A stretch of DNA of 64,000 nucleotides. It comes from Burkholderiales bacterium 8X (GTDB taxonomy: Bacteria > Pseudomonadota > Gammaproteobacteria > Burkholderiales > Burkholderiaceae_C). A program made the translations under genes and the position numbers. The stretch spans positions 2,804,425 to 2,868,424 of the forward strand of contig LR732703.1 of NCBI GenBank assembly GCA_902506565.1, written 5' to 3'. Position 1 is the stretch's first letter; each line of letters opens with the position of its first letter. Below are positions 10,350 through 20,047 of this stretch, piece after piece. Under the pieces are notes generated by a model. That model was given only the letters and a program-made list of their open reading frames with translations, made no database searches and was not told the DNA's origin.

Positions 10350-11375
10350 ATGAATGCTTCTCGTCGCGCCGTCATGGGCGCCACCTTCATTGCAGGGCTT
10401 CGCGGAATCGGCGCCGCGGGCAGCATCGGCGCACTGGCGGTACTCGGCCTTTCGTCAACGGCGCTGGCTCAGTCGAATTGGCCCGAGAAACCGATCAACA
10501 TGATCGTGCCCTTCCCGCCCGGCGGCGTCGCCGACACGGTGGCCCGGCCAGTCGCCGAGGCGCTGGCCCGCGAACTCAAGCAGCCGGTGGTGGTCGAGAA
10601 CCGGGCCGGGGCCGGCGGCTCGGTCGGCATCGGCGTGGTGGCCCGCGCGCCGGCGGACGGCTACACCGTGCTGCTCAGCCTCTCGTCGATCTCGATCCTG
10701 CCCGAGGCCGACACCCTCCTCGACCGCAAGCCCGCCTACCAGACCAACCAGTTCGTGCCGATCGCCCGATTCACTGCCGACCCCACGGTGCTGGTGGTCC
10801 GGGCCGATGCGCCCTGGAAGAACCTGGCCGAGTTCGTGGCCGATACCCGCAAGAAGCCCGGCACCTTCAACTACGGAAGCTCCGGCAACTACGGGACCAT
10901 GCACGTGCCGATGGAAATGTTCAAGAACGCGGCCGGCTTTCGCATGACCCACATTCCGTATACCGGCGCGGGGCCCGCCGTGGTCGCGTTGTTGGCGGGC
11001 CAGGTCGACGCGATCGCGAGCGGACCTTCGACCGTGGTCCAGCAGATCAAGGCCGGCAAGCTGCGGGCGCTGGCACATTGGGGCGACAAGCCGCTCGCAG
11101 CGCTGCCTGACGTGCCGAGCCTCGCGCAGTCGGGCTACCAGGTGAAGTTCGCGCAATGGTCGGGGCTCTTCGTGCCGGCTGCCACGCCCGAAGACATCGT
11201 GCGGCGCCTTCGCGCAGCCTCGGCCAAGGCCGCGGTCGATCCGGCGGTGGTGCAGGTCATCGAGAAGGCCGGCAGCCCGATCGCCTACATGGATGCACCC
11301 GAATTCCAGAGCTACCGGCGTTCGGATGCGAGCACGATGACCGAGGCGGTGCGACGAATCGGCAAGGTCGAGTAA
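10350..11375 (+). CDS. Bug/TctC-family substrate-binding protein
   Basis: A 341-residue periplasmic receptor. A long signal peptide (RRAVMGATFIAG through STALA-Q) is followed by WPEKPINMIVPFPPGGVADTVAR and GRAGAGGSVG-like ligand-loop sequence (ENRAGAGGSVGIGVV). GGAG lies 9 nt before the ATG. The signal has two arginines near the start but no full Tat motif. It follows the FAH-family gene on the same strand and is probably co-transcribed. It binds a small carboxylate in the family; the ligand is not identifiable from sequence. No membrane transporter genes accompany it. Confidence 0.9.
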   Translation: MNASRRAVMGATFIAGLRGIGAAGSIGALAVLGLSSTALAQSNWPEKPINMIVPFPPGGVADTVARPVAEALARELKQPVVVENRAGAGGSVGIGVVARAPADGYTVLLSLSSISILPEADTLLDRKPAYQTNQFVPIARFTADPTVLVVRADAPWKNLAEFVADTRKKPGTFNYGSSGNYGTMHVPMEMFKNAAGFRMTHIPYTGAGPAVVALLAGQVDAIASGPSTVVQQIKAGKLRALAHWGDKPLAALPDVPSLAQSGYQVKFAQWSGLFVPAATPEDIVRRLRAASAKAAVDPAVVQVIEKAGSPIAYMDAPEFQSYRRSDASTMTEAVRRIGKVE

Positions 11376-11648
11376 CAGGCCCGAGCCGGGGCAACTCGGC
11401 GCAAGGCAGTCGGCATTCTGGCAATGCCGCGCGATGCATGCCTACAGCATCTCGACCGGGCCTGTCGCTCCATGGATCCAGTGATGCGTTCAATCAGTTT
11501 CGAACCCATCGAACGCGGCGATGCAACAGAGCGGATTTTGTCGATCACACACAAGCGTTTGCCATCTCGCGCAAGCTGCATGCGCTGTAGGCCGCGTCGG
11601 TGCTTTCCCTCTCGCGTCGGAACTTTCACACAGGCGACACGTTCAGAC

Positions 11649-11682
11649 GAACAAAGCGATTTGCTCGGTGCTTCGTTTGTTC
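11649..11682. promoter_or_regulatory. inverted repeat about 100 nt upstream of the prkA sigma-54 promoter
   Basis: GAACAAA (11649-11655) and TTTGTTC (11676-11682) are perfect inverted arms 20 nt apart, and GTTC-AGAC-GAAC (11641-11652) overlaps the left arm. The distance to the predicted transcription start suits an upstream site for a sigma-54 activator. The rest of the 443-nt gap (11376-11818) is AT-richer than its surroundings and holds no credible gene. Confidence 0.45.
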
Positions 11683-11737
11683 TATGCTGTGTTCAAGTTC
11701 AAGTCCGAGGGGCTCTTCCGAAGCGTGCACACGTACC

Positions 11738-11754
11738 CTGGCACCATTCCTGCG
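11738..11754 (+). promoter_or_regulatory. sigma-54 (RpoN) promoter of the prkA operon
   Basis: CTGGCACCATTCCTGCG carries the invariant GG (11740-11741) and GC (11752-11753) of the -24/-12 elements exactly 12 nt apart. It matches TGGCAC fully and the -12 element at TGC. It lies 65 nt before the prkA start. In E. coli the homologous yeaGH operon belongs to the nitrogen-starvation regulon, which supports this reading. Confidence 0.8.
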
Positions 11755-11818
11755 AACGAATGCGGCGTGTGCGGCACGGATCCCCCGGGCAGCGCCCGAC
11801 TGACTCGAAGGAGTGTCT

Positions 11819-13741
11819 ATGACTGCCATCAAGAACGCCGCTGATCGCTATCAGCGGACTCGCGAAGAGGTACTTTCTCTCGAGGAATACCTCGCCGTCT
11901 GCAAGAGCGATCCGGTCGCCTTCGCAACCGCGGCGGAACGGATGCTCAAGGCGATCGGCGAACCCGAACTCGTCGACACCCGAAACGACCCACGGCTTTC
12001 GCGCATCTTCGCCAACAAGGTCATCAAGATCTACCCGGCGTTCCGCGAGTTCTACGGCATGGAAGACGCCATCGAGCAAGTGGTGTCCTACTTCCGTCAC
12101 GCGGCCCAGGGCCTCGAGGAAAAGAAGCAGATCCTCTATCTGCTGGGTCCGGTGGGCGGCGGCAAGAGTTCGATCGCCGAGCGCCTGAAGCAGCTCATGG
12201 AGCAGGTGCCCTTCTATTCGATCAAGGGTTCTCCGGTGAACGAGTCGCCGCTCGGCCTCTTCGATCCGGCGGAAGACGGCGAAATCCTCGAGAAGGAATA
12301 CGGCATTCTGCGGCGTTATCTCAATCGCATCCTGTCGCCGTGGGCGGTCAAGCGGCTGGAGGAATTCGGCGGCGACATCCGGCAGTTCCAGGTGGTGAAG
12401 CGCTATCCGTCGGTGCTGCGGCAGATCGCGGTCGCCAAGACCGAGCCGGGCGACGAGAACAACCAGGACATCTCGTCGCTGGTCGGCAAGATCGACATCC
12501 GCAAGCTCGAGACCTTCGCGCAGGACGATCCGGATGCGTACTCGTATTCGGGCGGCCTCTGCCTCGCCAACCAGGGCCTGCTCGAATTCGTCGAGATGTT
12601 CAAGGCGCCGATCAAGGTGCTGCATCCGCTCCTCACCGCCACGCAAGAGGGCAACTTCAAGGGCACCGAGGGCTTCGGCGCCATCCCGTTCGACGGCATC
12701 GTGCTCGCGCACAGCAACGAAAGCGAATGGAAGGCGTTTCGCAACAACAAGAACAACGAGGCCTTCCTCGACCGCATCTACATCGTCAAGGTTCCTTATT
12801 GCCTGCGCGTCTCCGAGGAGATCAAGATCTACGACAAGCTGGTGCGCAACTCCGCGCTGGCGGCCGCGCCCTGCGCACCGGGCACCTTGAAGATGATGGC
12901 GCAGTTCTCGGTGCTGACCCGCCTCAAGGAGCCCGAGAACTCCAGCATCTTCAGCAAGATGCAGGTGTACGACGGCGAGAACCTGAAGGACACCGACCCC
13001 AAGGCCAAGTCGATCCAGGAGTACCGCGACTATGCGGGCGTGGACGAAGGCATGAACGGGGTGTCGACCCGCTTCGCCTTCAAGATCATCTCGAAGGTCT
13101 TCAACTTCGACAGCAGCGAGGTCGCGGCCAACCCGGTACACCTGATGTACGTGCTCGAGCAGCAGATCGAGCGCGAGCAGTTCCCGGCCGAGACCGAGCA
13201 GAAGTACGTGTCGTACATCAAGGAGATGATGGCGCCGCGCTATGCCGAGTTCATCGGCAAGGAAATCCAGACCGCCTACCTCGAAAGCTATTCGGAATAC
13301 GGCCAGAACATCTTCGACCGCTACGTGACCTACGCCGACTACTGGATCCAGGACCAGGAGTACCGCGACCAGGACACCGGCGAGGTCTTCGACCGTGCAT
13401 CGCTCAATGCCGAACTCGAGAAGATCGAGAAGCCGGCCGGCATCAGCAACCCGAAGGACTTCCGCAACGAGATCGTCAACTTCGTGCTGCGTGCGCGTGC
13501 AGGCAACGCGGGCAAGAACCCGCTGTGGACCAGCTACGAGAAGCTGCGCACGGTGATCGAGAAGAAGATGTTCTCGAACACCGAGGAGCTGCTGCCGGTC
13601 ATCAGCTTCAATGCCAAGAGCAGCGCCGACGAACTCAAGAAGCACGAGGACTTCGTCGATCGCATGGTCAAGAAGGGCTACACGCCCAAGCAGGTGCGGC
13701 TCCTTTGCGAGTGGTACCTGCGCATCCGCAAGAGTTCATGA
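11819..13741 (+). CDS. prkA: PrkA serine protein kinase / AAA+ protein (YeaG)
   Basis: PrkA/YeaG, 640 residues, the normal length. The N-terminal AAA+ part has Walker A GPVGGGKS (residues 110-117); the C-terminal PrkA domain resembles eukaryotic-type kinases and ends KGYTPKQVRLLCEWYLRIRKSS. In enterobacteria it helps cells survive nutrient and nitrogen starvation and some stresses; the substrates are poorly known. The ATG at 11819 is preceded by GAAGGAG at 11807-11813; a GTG two codons earlier lies inside that ribosome site, so it is not the start. First gene of prkA-yeaH-spoVR, behind a sigma-54 promoter. Confidence 0.96.
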   Translation: MTAIKNAADRYQRTREEVLSLEEYLAVCKSDPVAFATAAERMLKAIGEPELVDTRNDPRLSRIFANKVIKIYPAFREFYGMEDAIEQVVSYFRHAAQGLEEKKQILYLLGPVGGGKSSIAERLKQLMEQVPFYSIKGSPVNESPLGLFDPAEDGEILEKEYGILRRYLNRILSPWAVKRLEEFGGDIRQFQVVKRYPSVLRQIAVAKTEPGDENNQDISSLVGKIDIRKLETFAQDDPDAYSYSGGLCLANQGLLEFVEMFKAPIKVLHPLLTATQEGNFKGTEGFGAIPFDGIVLAHSNESEWKAFRNNKNNEAFLDRIYIVKVPYCLRVSEEIKIYDKLVRNSALAAAPCAPGTLKMMAQFSVLTRLKEPENSSIFSKMQVYDGENLKDTDPKAKSIQEYRDYAGVDEGMNGVSTRFAFKIISKVFNFDSSEVAANPVHLMYVLEQQIEREQFPAETEQKYVSYIKEMMAPRYAEFIGKEIQTAYLESYSEYGQNIFDRYVTYADYWIQDQEYRDQDTGEVFDRASLNAELEKIEKPAGISNPKDFRNEIVNFVLRARAGNAGKNPLWTSYEKLRTVIEKKMFSNTEELLPVISFNAKSSADELKKHEDFVDRMVKKGYTPKQVRLLCEWYLRIRKSS

Positions 13742-13765
13742 CGAGCTGATCAAAGGAGGTCGCGC

Positions 13766-15055
13766 GTGGCCATGCTGCAGCAGATCATCGACCGCCGGTT
13801 GTCGGGCAAGAACAAGTCCATCGGCAACCGCGAGAGGTTCCTGCGGCGCTATCGCGAGCAGATCGGCGATGCGGTGCGCCGCGCGGTCAGCGGCCGCGGC
13901 ATCCGCGACCTGGAACGGGGCGAGGACATCACCCTGCCCAAGCGCGATGTGTCCGAGCCGGTGTTCGGCCACGGCCAGGGCGGCGACCGGGACTACGTGC
14001 ATCCCGGCAACAGCGAGTACGTCAAGGGCGACCGCATCGAGCGGCCGAAGGGCGGCGGCGGCGCAGGCCGCGGCTCGCAGGCCGGCGACGGCGAAGGCGG
14101 CGAGGACGACTTCGTCTTCAAGCTGACCAAGGAAGAGTTCATGCGGGTCTTCTTCGAGGACCTGGCCCTGCCGCATCTCATCCGCACCCAGCTGGCCGAA
14201 ATACCCGAATGGAAGAGCCACCGTGCCGGCTTCGTGAGCGACGGCATGCCGACCAACCTGCATGTGGTGCGCTCGATGCGCGGCGCACTGGCCCGGCGCA
14301 TCGCGCTCGGCGGCGAGCCGCGCCGGGAGATCAGGACGCTCGAAGCCCATCTGCTCCATCTGCAGCGCAGTCCGCGGGTCGCCGATGCGCTGGTGCAGCG
14401 GGAGATCCGCGAGACCGAGGCAAAGCTCGAAGAATTGCGCAAGAACGCCAAGCGCATTCCGTATCTCGACCCGATCGACCTGCGCTACCGCAACCGGGTG
14501 CGGGTGCCGGTGCCTTCCGCCAAGGCGGTGATGTTCTGCCTGATGGACGTGTCGGGCTCGATGGACGAGGCGCGCAAGGACATGTCGAAGCGCTTCTTCA
14601 TGCTGCTCTACCTGTTCCTGACCCGGCACTACGAGAAGATCGACCTGGTCTTCATCCGCCATCACACGCAGGCGAGCGAAGTGACCGAGGACGAGTTCTT
14701 CCATGCGACCGAAACCGGCGGCACGGTGGTGTCGAGCGCCCTCACCCTGATGAGCGACATCATCAAGGCGCGCTATCCGAGCAACGAATGGAACATCTAC
14801 GGCGCCCAGGCGAGCGACGGCGACAACTGGCACCAGGACAGCGGCCGCTGCCGCCAGCTGCTCACCGAGCAGCTGCTGCCCGCGGTGCGCTATTACGCTT
14901 ATGTGCAGGTGGCCGAGGCCGAGCAGAACATGTGGGAAGAGTACAGCCAGCTGGTCGGCAGCCACAAGAACTTCGCGATGCGAAAAGTGTCCGATGCGCA
15001 GGACATCTATCCGGTGTTTCGCGACCTGTTCAAGAAAGAAAAGGGGCAGGCATGA
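13766..15055 (+). CDS. yeaH: YeaH/YhbH family protein (DUF444, UPF0229)
   Basis: A 429-residue DUF444 protein. The N-terminal part is charged and Gly-rich (RPKGGGGAGRG region), and the C-terminal half is a von Willebrand A-like domain with FCLMDVSGSMDEARKDMSKRF, the MIDAS-type DxSGS motif near residue 260. The family is almost always encoded between prkA and spoVR and takes part in stationary-phase or sporulation physiology; its biochemical role is unknown. The start is GTG at 13766, 6 nt after AAAGGAGG; an ATG two codons later is less well spaced. Its stop overlaps the spoVR start by 4 nt. Confidence 0.94.
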   Translation: MAMLQQIIDRRLSGKNKSIGNRERFLRRYREQIGDAVRRAVSGRGIRDLERGEDITLPKRDVSEPVFGHGQGGDRDYVHPGNSEYVKGDRIERPKGGGGAGRGSQAGDGEGGEDDFVFKLTKEEFMRVFFEDLALPHLIRTQLAEIPEWKSHRAGFVSDGMPTNLHVVRSMRGALARRIALGGEPRREIRTLEAHLLHLQRSPRVADALVQREIRETEAKLEELRKNAKRIPYLDPIDLRYRNRVRVPVPSAKAVMFCLMDVSGSMDEARKDMSKRFFMLLYLFLTRHYEKIDLVFIRHHTQASEVTEDEFFHATETGGTVVSSALTLMSDIIKARYPSNEWNIYGAQASDGDNWHQDSGRCRQLLTEQLLPAVRYYAYVQVAEAEQNMWEEYSQLVGSHKNFAMRKVSDAQDIYPVFRDLFKKEKGQA

Positions 15056-16581
15056 CCGACGTGAAGGACCAGAAACGCAGCCCGCTCCCGAGTCCGTCCG
15101 ACTGGACTTTCGAGCTGATCGAGCAGTACCACGGCGAGATCGCCCGCATCGCGCGCGGCTACCAGCTGGACACCTACCCGAACCAGCTCGAGATCATCAC
15201 CGCCGAGCAGATGATGGACGCCTATGCCTCGGTCGGCATGCCGGTCATCTACCGCCATTGGTCGTACGGCAAGCAGTTCATCGCGACCGAAAAGAATTAC
15301 CGGCGCGGTCACATGGGGCTTGCCTACGAGATCGTCATCAACTCCGACCCGTGCATCTCCTACCTGATGGAAGAGAACACGATGTCGATGCAGGCGCTGG
15401 TGATCGCGCACGCAGCTTACGGGCACAACAGCTTCTTCAAGGGCAACTATCTCTTCAAGATGTGGACCGATGCGTCCTCGATCGTCGACTACCTGGTCTA
15501 CGCGAGGGCCTACATCGCCGACTGCGAGGAGCGCCACGGCGTCGGCGAGGTCGAGGATCTGCTCGACTCCTGCCATGCGCTGATGAACCATGGCGTCGAT
15601 CGCTACCGTCGGCCGCAGAAGCTGTCGCTCGGCCAGGAGCAGGCCCGGCGCGAGGAGCGCGAGCACCATCTGCAGCAGCAGGTGAACGACCTGTGGCGAA
15701 CCCTTCCGCGCAAGGCCAGCCGGAGCGCAGAGGACGAAGCCGCGGCCAAGCGCTTCCCGGCGGAGCCGCAGGAAAACCTGCTTTACTTCATCGAAAAGAA
15801 CGCACCATTGTTGGAGCCGTGGCAACGCGAAGTGGTGCGCATCGTGCGCAAGATCGGGCAGTACTTCTATCCGCAGCGCCAAACGCAGGTGATGAACGAG
15901 GGCTGGGCCACCTTCTGGCACTACACGCTGCTCAACACGATGTACGACGAAGGTCTGTTGGCCGACGGCTTCATGATCGAGTGGCTGCAATCGCACACCA
16001 ACGTGGTGTTCCAGCCGCCGGTCGGGCACCGCGCCTACAGCGGCATCAACCCCTATGCGCTCGGCTTCGCGATGTACAGCGACCTGCGCCGCATCTGCGA
16101 GAAGCCGACCGAGGAAGACCGCCGCTGGTTTCCGGACATTGCCGGTTCGCCCTGGCAGGCGACGCTCGACTATGCGATGCGCAACTTCAAGGACGAGAGC
16201 TTCGTCGGCCAGTTCCTGTCGCCCAAGCTGATGCGCGACTTCCGGCTCTTCGCCATTCGCGACAAGCAGGCCGACCCCGAACTGGAAGTCGCGGCCATCC
16301 ATGACGACAGCGGCTACCAGCATCTGCGAGAGCTGCTGTCGAAGCAGTACGACCTCAACCATCGCGAGCCCAACATCCAGGTCTGGAGCGTCAACCTGCG
16401 GGGGGACCGATCGCTGACGCTTCGGCACACCCAGCACAACGATCGCCCGCTGCACGAGGACTCGCAGGAAGTGCTGAAGCACGTGGCGCGGCTTTGGGGC
16501 TTCGACGTGCACCTCGAAAGCGTGGACAGCCAGGGCCGGGTCAGCCACCGCAGGGCCACCGCGCCGGCAGTGACCGCCTAG
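15052..16581 (+). CDS. spoVR: SpoVR family protein (YcgB)
   Basis: SpoVR/YcgB, 509 residues, full length. Family marks include YPNQLEIITAEQMMDAY, GKQFIATEKNYRRGHMGLAYEIVINSDPCI (seen in parts), AHAAYGHNSFFKGNYLF, and NEGWATFWHYTLLNTMYDEG, a HExx-like His/Glu-rich region. SpoVR is needed for spore cortex formation in Bacillus; in non-spore-formers it accompanies PrkA and YeaH in starvation physiology. The ATG overlaps the yeaH stop by 4 nt, so synthesis is coupled. It ends the operon; the next gene is convergent, 40 nt away. Confidence 0.96.
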   Translation: MTDVKDQKRSPLPSPSDWTFELIEQYHGEIARIARGYQLDTYPNQLEIITAEQMMDAYASVGMPVIYRHWSYGKQFIATEKNYRRGHMGLAYEIVINSDPCISYLMEENTMSMQALVIAHAAYGHNSFFKGNYLFKMWTDASSIVDYLVYARAYIADCEERHGVGEVEDLLDSCHALMNHGVDRYRRPQKLSLGQEQARREEREHHLQQQVNDLWRTLPRKASRSAEDEAAAKRFPAEPQENLLYFIEKNAPLLEPWQREVVRIVRKIGQYFYPQRQTQVMNEGWATFWHYTLLNTMYDEGLLADGFMIEWLQSHTNVVFQPPVGHRAYSGINPYALGFAMYSDLRRICEKPTEEDRRWFPDIAGSPWQATLDYAMRNFKDESFVGQFLSPKLMRDFRLFAIRDKQADPELEVAAIHDDSGYQHLRELLSKQYDLNHREPNIQVWSVNLRGDRSLTLRHTQHNDRPLHEDSQEVLKHVARLWGFDVHLESVDSQGRVSHRRATAPAVTA

Positions 16582-16621
16582 TCGCCGAGGTTGCGGCGGG
16601 CCGCCGGTCGACCTCGCCCGA

Positions 16622-17263
16622 TCAGCGCGGCAGTGCCAGCTTTTCTCGAAGTCCGGTCGCCTTCTCGCGGGCATGGCAGCCGTCGAGATGGTCGTTGACG
16701 AGGCCCATGGCCTGCATGAAGGCATACACCGTGGTCGGGCCGACGAAGGTCCAGCCGCGCTTCTTGAGGTCCTTCGACATTGCGATCGATTCAGGCGATG
16801 TCGTCATGGCGCGCAGCGCATCGAGCGTGATTCGCTTCGGCCGCGTGCTCGGCTCGGGCTCGAAGCGCCACGCATATTCCGCGAGCGATCGGTGCTCCGC
16901 ACGCAGCGCCAGCACCCGCCGCGCATTGTTGATGGTCGATTCGATCTTGCCGCGATGGCGCACGATGCCGGCATCGCCCAGCAGCCGCTCGACATCCGCC
17001 GCGCCGAAATCCGCGACCGCGTCCGCATCGAAGTTCGCGAAGGCTTTGCGAAACGCCTCCCGCTTGTTGAGGATGGTGAGCCAGCTCAGCCCGGCCTGGA
17101 AACCTTCGAGGCACAGCTTCTCGAAGAGGCGCCGATCGTCCGTGACCGGGAAACCCCATTTGTGGTCGTGGTAGTGCCGATAGCCCGGCGTGGCCTGGCA
17201 CCAGGCGCAGCGGACGAGGCCGTCCTCGCCTTCGGCAAGGCCCGGCGGCAAGCCGACGCTCAC
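16622..17263 (-). CDS. tag: DNA-3-methyladenine glycosylase I
   Basis: Tag, 213 residues, which removes 3-methyladenine from alkylated DNA. The signature is clear: [27 protein letters not shown] at the start (the first zinc Cys and His), [22 protein letters not shown] in the middle, and [18 protein letters not shown] then HLDGC at the end (the second zinc His and Cys). The start is GTG at 17263, overlapping the stop of the enolase-superfamily gene by 4 nt. It is the last gene of aroQ - enolase-like - tag, three functionally unrelated but coupled genes. Confidence 0.94.
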   Translation of the reverse strand: MSVGLPPGLAEGEDGLVRCAWCQATPGYRHYHDHKWGFPVTDDRRLFEKLCLEGFQAGLSWLTILNKREAFRKAFANFDADAVADFGAADVERLLGDAGIVRHRGKIESTINNARRVLALRAEHRSLAEYAWRFEPEPSTRPKRITLDALRAMTTSPESIAMSKDLKKRGWTFVGPTTVYAFMQAMGLVNDHLDGCHAREKATGLREKLALPR

Positions 17264-18372
17264 GCGGTCGGCTGCCGGTACTTCGACCAGGCTTCCGGCG
17301 TCGGCGTGGTGCCGGCACCGGGCTCGGCCGGCAGGCCGAAATAGCCGTCCACCACCTCCGCCGGATCGGTGAAGCAGGCCTTGATCCAGGGGATGTATTC
17401 GAGCACCTCGCAGGCCGGATGCGCATAGCTCAGGTGGACGTGGACCTGGCTCATGTCGCCGGCATGCGGCGCGACCGGCAGCCGGAAGGCGTGCGCCGCA
17501 TCGCAGACCTGCAGCACCTCGGTGATGCCGCCCATGCGGGTGACGTCGGGCTGCACCCAATGAATGGCCTGCTGCGCGAAGAACTCCGAGAACGCGTCCG
17601 CGGTGTAGAGCTGCTCGCCGAGCGCGACCGGCACGGTGGTGGCCCGCGCCAGCTGCGCATGGCCCTTGACATCGTCATGCCACAAGGGCTCCTCGAACCA
17701 GAACACGTCCGAAGCCTCGGCCCGCCGGCAGAACCGGAGGCAGGTGGCCAGGTCCCACTTGCCGTTGCCGTCCACGGCAAGGGTCACGTCCGGCCCGATG
17801 GCCTTGCGCACCGCCTCGAGCCGGCGCAGGTCGCGCTCGACGGTCGAGCCGACCTTGATCTTGATGCCGGTGAAGCCCTGGTCGACCGCACGCCGGGCGC
17901 CCGCGACGAGTTGGTCGTCGGGAATGCTCAGCCAGCCGATGTCGGTGTTGTAGGCACGCACCCGGGGCCGGACCTGGCCGCCCAGCAACTTCCAGAGCGG
18001 CACGCCCGCGGCCTTGGCCTTCAGATCCCAGAGCGCCACGTCGATGGCCGCGAGCGACAGCGTCGTGATGCCGGCCCTGCCGATCCACTGCAGCGCCGGA
18101 TCGCGCGCGAGCTTGATCCACAGCCTGCGGACGTCGCCCGCATCTTCGCCGACCAGAAGCGGCGCATGGCAGGTCTCGATGCAGCGGGCGATCAGCTGGT
18201 CGCTCGGCAGGTGCGAATGGGTGCCGGTGAAGCCGTAGCCGACCAGGCCGCCCTCGGCCTCGATCTTGGCGCCGACCACGCCCCAGTGCGTGATGCTGTG
18301 GGTGCTGTCCGCGATATGGCTGCCGGTGACCGGCACATGCAGGATGAAGGGGGTGACCGATTCGATTTTCAT
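17260..18372 (-). CDS. mandelate racemase/muconate lactonizing enzyme family protein
   Basis: A 370-residue enolase-superfamily enzyme. The barrel shows the KxK base ([11 protein letters not shown]), metal ligands AVDGNGKW (Asp), WFEEPL (Glu) and ALGEQL (Glu), and a His at the end of the barrel ([10 protein letters not shown]). Such enzymes abstract the proton alpha to a carboxylate to racemise, dehydrate or cycloisomerise acid sugars or aromatic-pathway acids. The exact substrate is not clear; MR-type acid-sugar dehydratases are the nearest guess. It overlaps aroQ upstream and tag downstream by 4 nt each. Confidence 0.88.
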   Translation of the reverse strand: MKIESVTPFILHVPVTGSHIADSTHSITHWGVVGAKIEAEGGLVGYGFTGTHSHLPSDQLIARCIETCHAPLLVGEDAGDVRRLWIKLARDPALQWIGRAGITTLSLAAIDVALWDLKAKAAGVPLWKLLGGQVRPRVRAYNTDIGWLSIPDDQLVAGARRAVDQGFTGIKIKVGSTVERDLRRLEAVRKAIGPDVTLAVDGNGKWDLATCLRFCRRAEASDVFWFEEPLWHDDVKGHAQLARATTVPVALGEQLYTADAFSEFFAQQAIHWVQPDVTRMGGITEVLQVCDAAHAFRLPVAPHAGDMSQVHVHLSYAHPACEVLEYIPWIKACFTDPAEVVDGYFGLPAEPGAGTTPTPEAWSKYRQPTA

Positions 18373-18839
18373 GATGCCTCGCCGGTGTGACTCTCGCTCG
18401 TGCGGACCAGCGCCTCGATCGCCAGCGGATAGCCCTTGACCCCCAGCCCGACGATGATGCCGCGCGCCGCCGGGGAAACGAAGGAGTGATGGCGGAACTC
18501 CTCGCGCGCATGCACGTTCGAGATGTGCAGCTCGATGACCGGCACGCTCGCGCCCTTGATGGCGTCGTGCAGCGCGACCGAGGTATGGGTGTAGGCGCCG
18601 GGGTTCATGACCACGCCGAGCATGCGTCCGGCGGCGACCTCGCGGCCGGCTTCGTGCAGCCAGTCGATCAAGGCACCTTCGTGGTTCGACTGCCGGCATT
18701 CGACCTCGACCTCGAGACGGGCACCGGCCGCGAGGCACATGCGCTCGACATCGGCCAGTGTCTCGTGGCCGTACTGCGCCGGCTCACGCGTGCCCAGCAG
18801 ATTGAGATTGGGCCCGTTGATGACGAGTACTTTCTTCAT
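18369..18839 (-). CDS. aroQ: type II 3-dehydroquinate dehydratase
   Basis: AroQ, 156 residues, the dodecameric dehydroquinase of the shikimate pathway (3-dehydroquinate to 3-dehydroshikimate). Conserved segments are [15 protein letters not shown], the active Tyr loop [40 protein letters not shown] and [23 protein letters not shown] precedes the ATG. It heads the leftward operon that continues with the enolase-superfamily gene, and is divergent from adhC, 66 nt away. The coupling to an enolase-superfamily enzyme hints that this copy might work in quinate or shikimate catabolism rather than synthesis; that is inference. Confidence 0.96.
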   Translation of the reverse strand: MKKVLVINGPNLNLLGTREPAQYGHETLADVERMCLAAGARLEVEVECRQSNHEGALIDWLHEAGREVAAGRMLGVVMNPGAYTHTSVALHDAIKGASVPVIELHISNVHAREEFRHHSFVSPAARGIIVGLGVKGYPLAIEALVRTSESHTGEAS

Positions 18840-18905
18840 GGTGCATCTCTCCAGTGCGAGGCATCTTATAGTGGTCGACCCCGAACCTGCCTGATCGAAC
18901 ACCCC

Positions 18906-20012
18906 ATGAAAACCAAAGCCGCCGTCGCCTGGAAATCGAAAGAACCGCTCTCCATCGAAACCGTCGATCTCGAGGGCCCCCGGTTCGGCGAGGTACTGGT
19001 CGAGATCAAGGCGACCGGCATCTGCCACACCGACTACTACACCCTCTCGGGCGCCGACCCCGAAGGCATCTTCCCGGCCATCCTCGGCCACGAGGGCGCC
19101 GGCATCGTGGTGGATGTCGGACCGGGCGTGACCACGCTCAAGAAGGGCGACCATGTCATTCCGCTCTACACGCCGGAATGCCGGCAATGCAAGTTCTGCC
19201 TCTCGCGCAAGACCAATCTCTGCCAGCTGATCCGCGGCACCCAGGGCAAGGGCCTGATGCCCGACGCGACCAGCCGCTTCAGCATGGACGGCAAGCCGAT
19301 CTTCCACTACATGGGCACCAGCACCTTCAGCAACTACACCGTGGCGGCGGAGATCTCGCTCGCCAAGATCCGCGAGGACGCGCCCTTCGACAAGGTCTGC
19401 TATATCGGCTGCGGCGTCACCACCGGCATCGGCGCGGTGATCTTCACCGCCAAGGTCGAAGCCGGCGCCAACGTGGTGGTGTTCGGGCTCGGCGGCATCG
19501 GCCTCAACGTGATCCAGGGCGCGAAGATGGTGGGCGCGGACAAGATCATCGGCGTCGACCTCAATCCGGCGCGCGAGGCCATGGCCCGGCAGTTCGGCAT
19601 GACCCACTTCATCAACCCGAAGGAAACGCCGAACGTGGTCGATGCCATCGTGCAGCTCACAGACGGCGGCGCCGACTACAGCTTCGAGTGCATCGGCAAC
19701 ACCCAGGTCATGCGCCAGGCGCTCGAATGCACGCACAAGGGCTGGGGCCGCAGCATCATCATCGGCGTGGCCGAGGCAGGCGCCGAGATCAGCACCCGGC
19801 CCTTCCAGCTGGTGACCGGGCGCAAGTGGGAAGGCTCGGCCTTCGGCGGCGCCCGCGGCCGCACCGACGTGCCGAAGATCGTCGACTGGTACATGGAGAA
19901 CAAGATCAACATCGACGACCTCATCACCCACACCATGCCGCTCGAGGACATCAACAAGGGCTTCGACCTGATGAAGCGCGGCGAGTCGATCCGCGGCGTG
20001 GTCATCTACTGA
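18906..20012 (+). CDS. adhC: S-(hydroxymethyl)glutathione dehydrogenase / class III alcohol dehydrogenase
   Basis: A 368-residue zinc alcohol dehydrogenase of class III. It oxidises S-hydroxymethylglutathione, formed from formaldehyde and glutathione, to S-formylglutathione, and can reduce S-nitrosoglutathione. Seen: catalytic zinc residues CHTD and GHEGAG, the structural zinc site [15 protein letters not shown], the NAD fold [14 protein letters not shown], and the class III C-terminus. The next gene encodes S-formylglutathione hydrolase 35 nt on, completing the formaldehyde detoxification pair. The ribosome site before 18906 is weak. Confidence 0.97.
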   Translation: MKTKAAVAWKSKEPLSIETVDLEGPRFGEVLVEIKATGICHTDYYTLSGADPEGIFPAILGHEGAGIVVDVGPGVTTLKKGDHVIPLYTPECRQCKFCLSRKTNLCQLIRGTQGKGLMPDATSRFSMDGKPIFHYMGTSTFSNYTVAAEISLAKIREDAPFDKVCYIGCGVTTGIGAVIFTAKVEAGANVVVFGLGGIGLNVIQGAKMVGADKIIGVDLNPAREAMARQFGMTHFINPKETPNVVDAIVQLTDGGADYSFECIGNTQVMRQALECTHKGWGRSIIIGVAEAGAEISTRPFQLVTGRKWEGSAFGGARGRTDVPKIVDWYMENKINIDDLITHTMPLEDINKGFDLMKRGESIRGVVIY

Positions 20013-20047
20013 TCGGGGCACGAATTCGCATGCCCATCGACCGCCCG

